In this document: positions 4,923 through 6,121 of the stretch, one piece after another | Layout of the letters: each line of letters opens with the position of its first letter | Numbering within the stretch: position 1 is the stretch's first letter | Assembly: GCA_903928325.1 (NCBI GenBank) | Contig: CAIYQF010000056.1 | Span: 1 to 6,121 of the forward strand | Source: an uncultured beta proteobacterium | Lineage (GTDB): Bacteria; Pseudomonadota; Gammaproteobacteria; Burkholderiales; Burkholderiaceae_C | Reading direction: 5' to 3' | DNA: 6,121 bases | Translations under genes and position numbers: made by a program | Notes under the pieces: generated by a model | Databases searched by the model: none | Told to the model about the DNA's origin: nothing | What the model saw: only the letters and a program-made list of their open reading frames with translations

Positions 4923-6121
4923 CAGGCCAGCTCTTCCTTGCGAATGCGCACAATGGGCTGCAGCACCGTGGCCAGCGCCTGCATGCGCGCCAGGGCGGCG
5001 TCCATGCGCGCCTCGGCGCAATCGTGGGTCAGGATGATGAGGTCGGTCTGGTTGGCCTCCGCGCCGCCTACCTCGTCGGCCTCACGTTGTAGCACTGCGT
5101 CGATGCTGATGTCGGCGTCGGCCAGAATGCCGGTGACCTTGGCCAGCACGCCGGTTTGGTCTGCCACGCGCAGGCGCAGGTAGTAGCTGGTAACCACATC
5201 AGCCATGGACAAGATGGGCAGGTCGCTCATCGCGTCGGGCTGGAAGGCCAGGTGCGGAACGCGCTGGGCAGCGTCGGCGGTGTGCAGGCGGGTGATGTCG
5301 ACCAGGTCGGCGATAACGGCGGAAGCGGTTTGCTCGGAACCGGCGCCCGCGCCGTAATACATGGTGATACCCGCCGCGTCGCTCTTAACCATGATGCCGT
5401 TCATCGAGCCTTCCACATTGGCCAGCATGCGTTTGACGGGAATCAGCGTCGGGTGAACCCGCAACTCAATACCGTGTTCTGTGCGTTTGGCAATACCCAG
5501 GAGCTTGATGCGGTAACCCAACTGAAAAGCGTAGGCAATGTCGGCCGCCGCCAGTTTGGTAATTCCTTCCACATGTGCGCGCTTGAACTGCACCGGCACT
5601 CCAAACGCAATCGCCGCCAAGATGGTGGCCTTGTGTGCGGCGTCAAAGCCTTCAATATCAAAGCTCGGGTCGGCCTCGGCGTAGCCCAGCGCCTGGGCTT
5701 GGGCCAGCGCGGCGTCAAAGCTCAGGCCCTTATCGCGCATTTCAGTGAGTATGAAATTGGTCGTGCCGTTGATGATGCCGGCCACCCACTCAATACGGTT
5801 GCCAGAGAGTCCCTCGCGCAAGGCCTTGATGATGGGAATGCTCACCGCCACCGCGCCCTCAAACGCGACCATCACGCCTTTGGCGTGCGCTGCGGCAAAA
5901 ACCTCGTTGCCGTGTTCGGCCAACAAGGCTTTGTTCGCGGTAACCACATGTTTTCCATTGGCAATGGCCTGCATCACCAGGTCTTTGGCCAGCGTGGTGC
6001 CACCAATGACTTCCACCACGATCTCAATCTGCGGGTGGTTCACCACCTGGAACGGGTCGTCAACGACCACCGCGTCAGTTCCAACCAGCGCGCGCGCGCG
6101 CTCCACATTGCGCGCGGCAAC
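4922..6121 (-). CDS. hom: Homoserine dehydrogenase (partial, N-terminus beyond window)
   Basis: NAD(P)H-dependent reduction of L-aspartate-4-semialdehyde to L-homoserine, the branch point to threonine and methionine. The window holds 399 codons plus none of the start: the frame is open to base 6121 (VAARNVERARALVGTD at the edge). Roughly 35-45 residues, including the GxGxxG dinucleotide motif, are missing. Fragment numbering: VVEVIGG (35-41), HVVTANKALLAEHG (58-71), FEGAVAVSIPIIKALREG (87-104), IINGTTNFILTEM (116-128) and LGYAEADPSFDIEGFDAAHK (145-164). Glu149, Asp160 and Lys164 keep the spacing of the catalytic Glu208, Asp219 and Lys223 of yeast Hom6. A C-terminal ACT domain (about 312-390, YYLRLRVADQTGVLAKVTGI) implies feedback control, in this family usually by threonine. 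The GTG at 6106 is only an internal valine codon, not the start. It leads the minus-strand gene string, so any leader or promoter lies off the right edge. Confidence 0.97.
   Translation of the reverse strand, partial: VAARNVERARALVGTDAVVVDDPFQVVNHPQIEIVVEVIGGTTLAKDLVMQAIANGKHVVTANKALLAEHGNEVFAAAHAKGVMVAFEGAVAVSIPIIKALREGLSGNRIEWVAGIINGTTNFILTEMRDKGLSFDAALAQAQALGYAEADPSFDIEGFDAAHKATILAAIAFGVPVQFKRAHVEGITKLAAADIAYAFQLGYRIKLLGIAKRTEHGIELRVHPTLIPVKRMLANVEGSMNGIMVKSDAAGITMYYGAGAGSEQTASAVIADLVDITRLHTADAAQRVPHLAFQPDAMSDLPILSMADVVTSYYLRLRVADQTGVLAKVTGILADADISIDAVLQREADEVGGAEANQTDLIILTHDCAEARMDAALARMQALATVLQPIVRIRKEELA
4931..4939 (-). promoter_or_regulatory. Shine-Dalgarno of thrC inside hom
   Basis: The minus strand reads AAGGAAGAG within the last hom codons (Lys-Glu-Glu of RKEELA), ending 8 bases before ATG 4922. 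It fixes the thrC start and, with the TGATG overlap, indicates translational coupling of hom and thrC. Confidence 0.7.

Noticed and set aside
4922..5021. Extended thrC start at ATG 5021
   Set aside because: The extra 33 residues are low-complexity, read out of frame inside the conserved hom C-terminus, while ATG 4922 gives the family-typical MRYISTR with a good Shine-Dalgarno.
3297..5183. A 628-codon open frame on the plus strand opposite moeA start, thrC and hom
   Set aside because: It is antisense to well-identified genes, its composition (Ala, His, Gln, Arg-rich, no recognisable domain) is that of a high-GC shadow frame, and it has no ribosome site or promoter that I can see.

Overview
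This window reads as a conserved chromosomal housekeeping region from a beta-proteobacterium, most likely order Burkholderiales and probably family Comamonadaceae. The basis is high G+C coding bias, the protein sequences (ClpB, homoserine dehydrogenase, threonine synthase, MoeA, MoaD, MoaE) and my recollection of the order hom-thrC-moeA-moaD-moaE near clpB in that family. The genus cannot be read from the sequence. I see no mobile element, phage gene, tRNA, rRNA, CRISPR array or island signature.

Layout, left to right. Positions 1-795 (minus strand) hold the first 265 codons of clpB, the disaggregase chaperone; the gene runs off the left edge. Positions 796-882 are an 87-base divergent intergenic region. 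It carries a strong candidate sigma-32 heat-shock promoter for clpB, a good Shine-Dalgarno sequence, and a 6-11-6 inverted repeat of unknown function. Positions 883-1449 (plus strand) encode a 188-residue protein I do not recognise. A 40-base convergent gap (1450-1489), with a weak hairpin, separates it from the next block. From 6121 down to 1490 (minus strand) lies one tightly packed gene string, in transcription order hom (5' end cut off by the window), thrC, moeA, moaD, moaE. Junctions are TGATG overlap (hom/thrC), 13 bases (thrC/moeA), 11 bases (moeA/moaD) and 4 bases (moaD/moaE), so the five genes are probably co-transcribed from a promoter beyond the right edge.

How the genes work together. 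Hom reduces aspartate semialdehyde to homoserine. ThrC converts O-phosphohomoserine, made by a homoserine kinase not encoded here, to threonine. MoaD and MoaE form molybdopterin synthase, which puts the dithiolene sulfurs on precursor Z (cPMP), and MoeA inserts molybdate into the adenylylated pterin. The operon therefore joins threonine synthesis to the last steps of molybdenum cofactor synthesis without an obvious metabolic link. ClpB and the 188-residue protein are separate transcription units.

I did not find a convincing new multi-gene system. The points most worth a second look are the orphan 188-residue gene and its control region shared with clpB, and the five-codon mini-ORF that joins the thrC stop to the moeA start through two stop/start overlaps.
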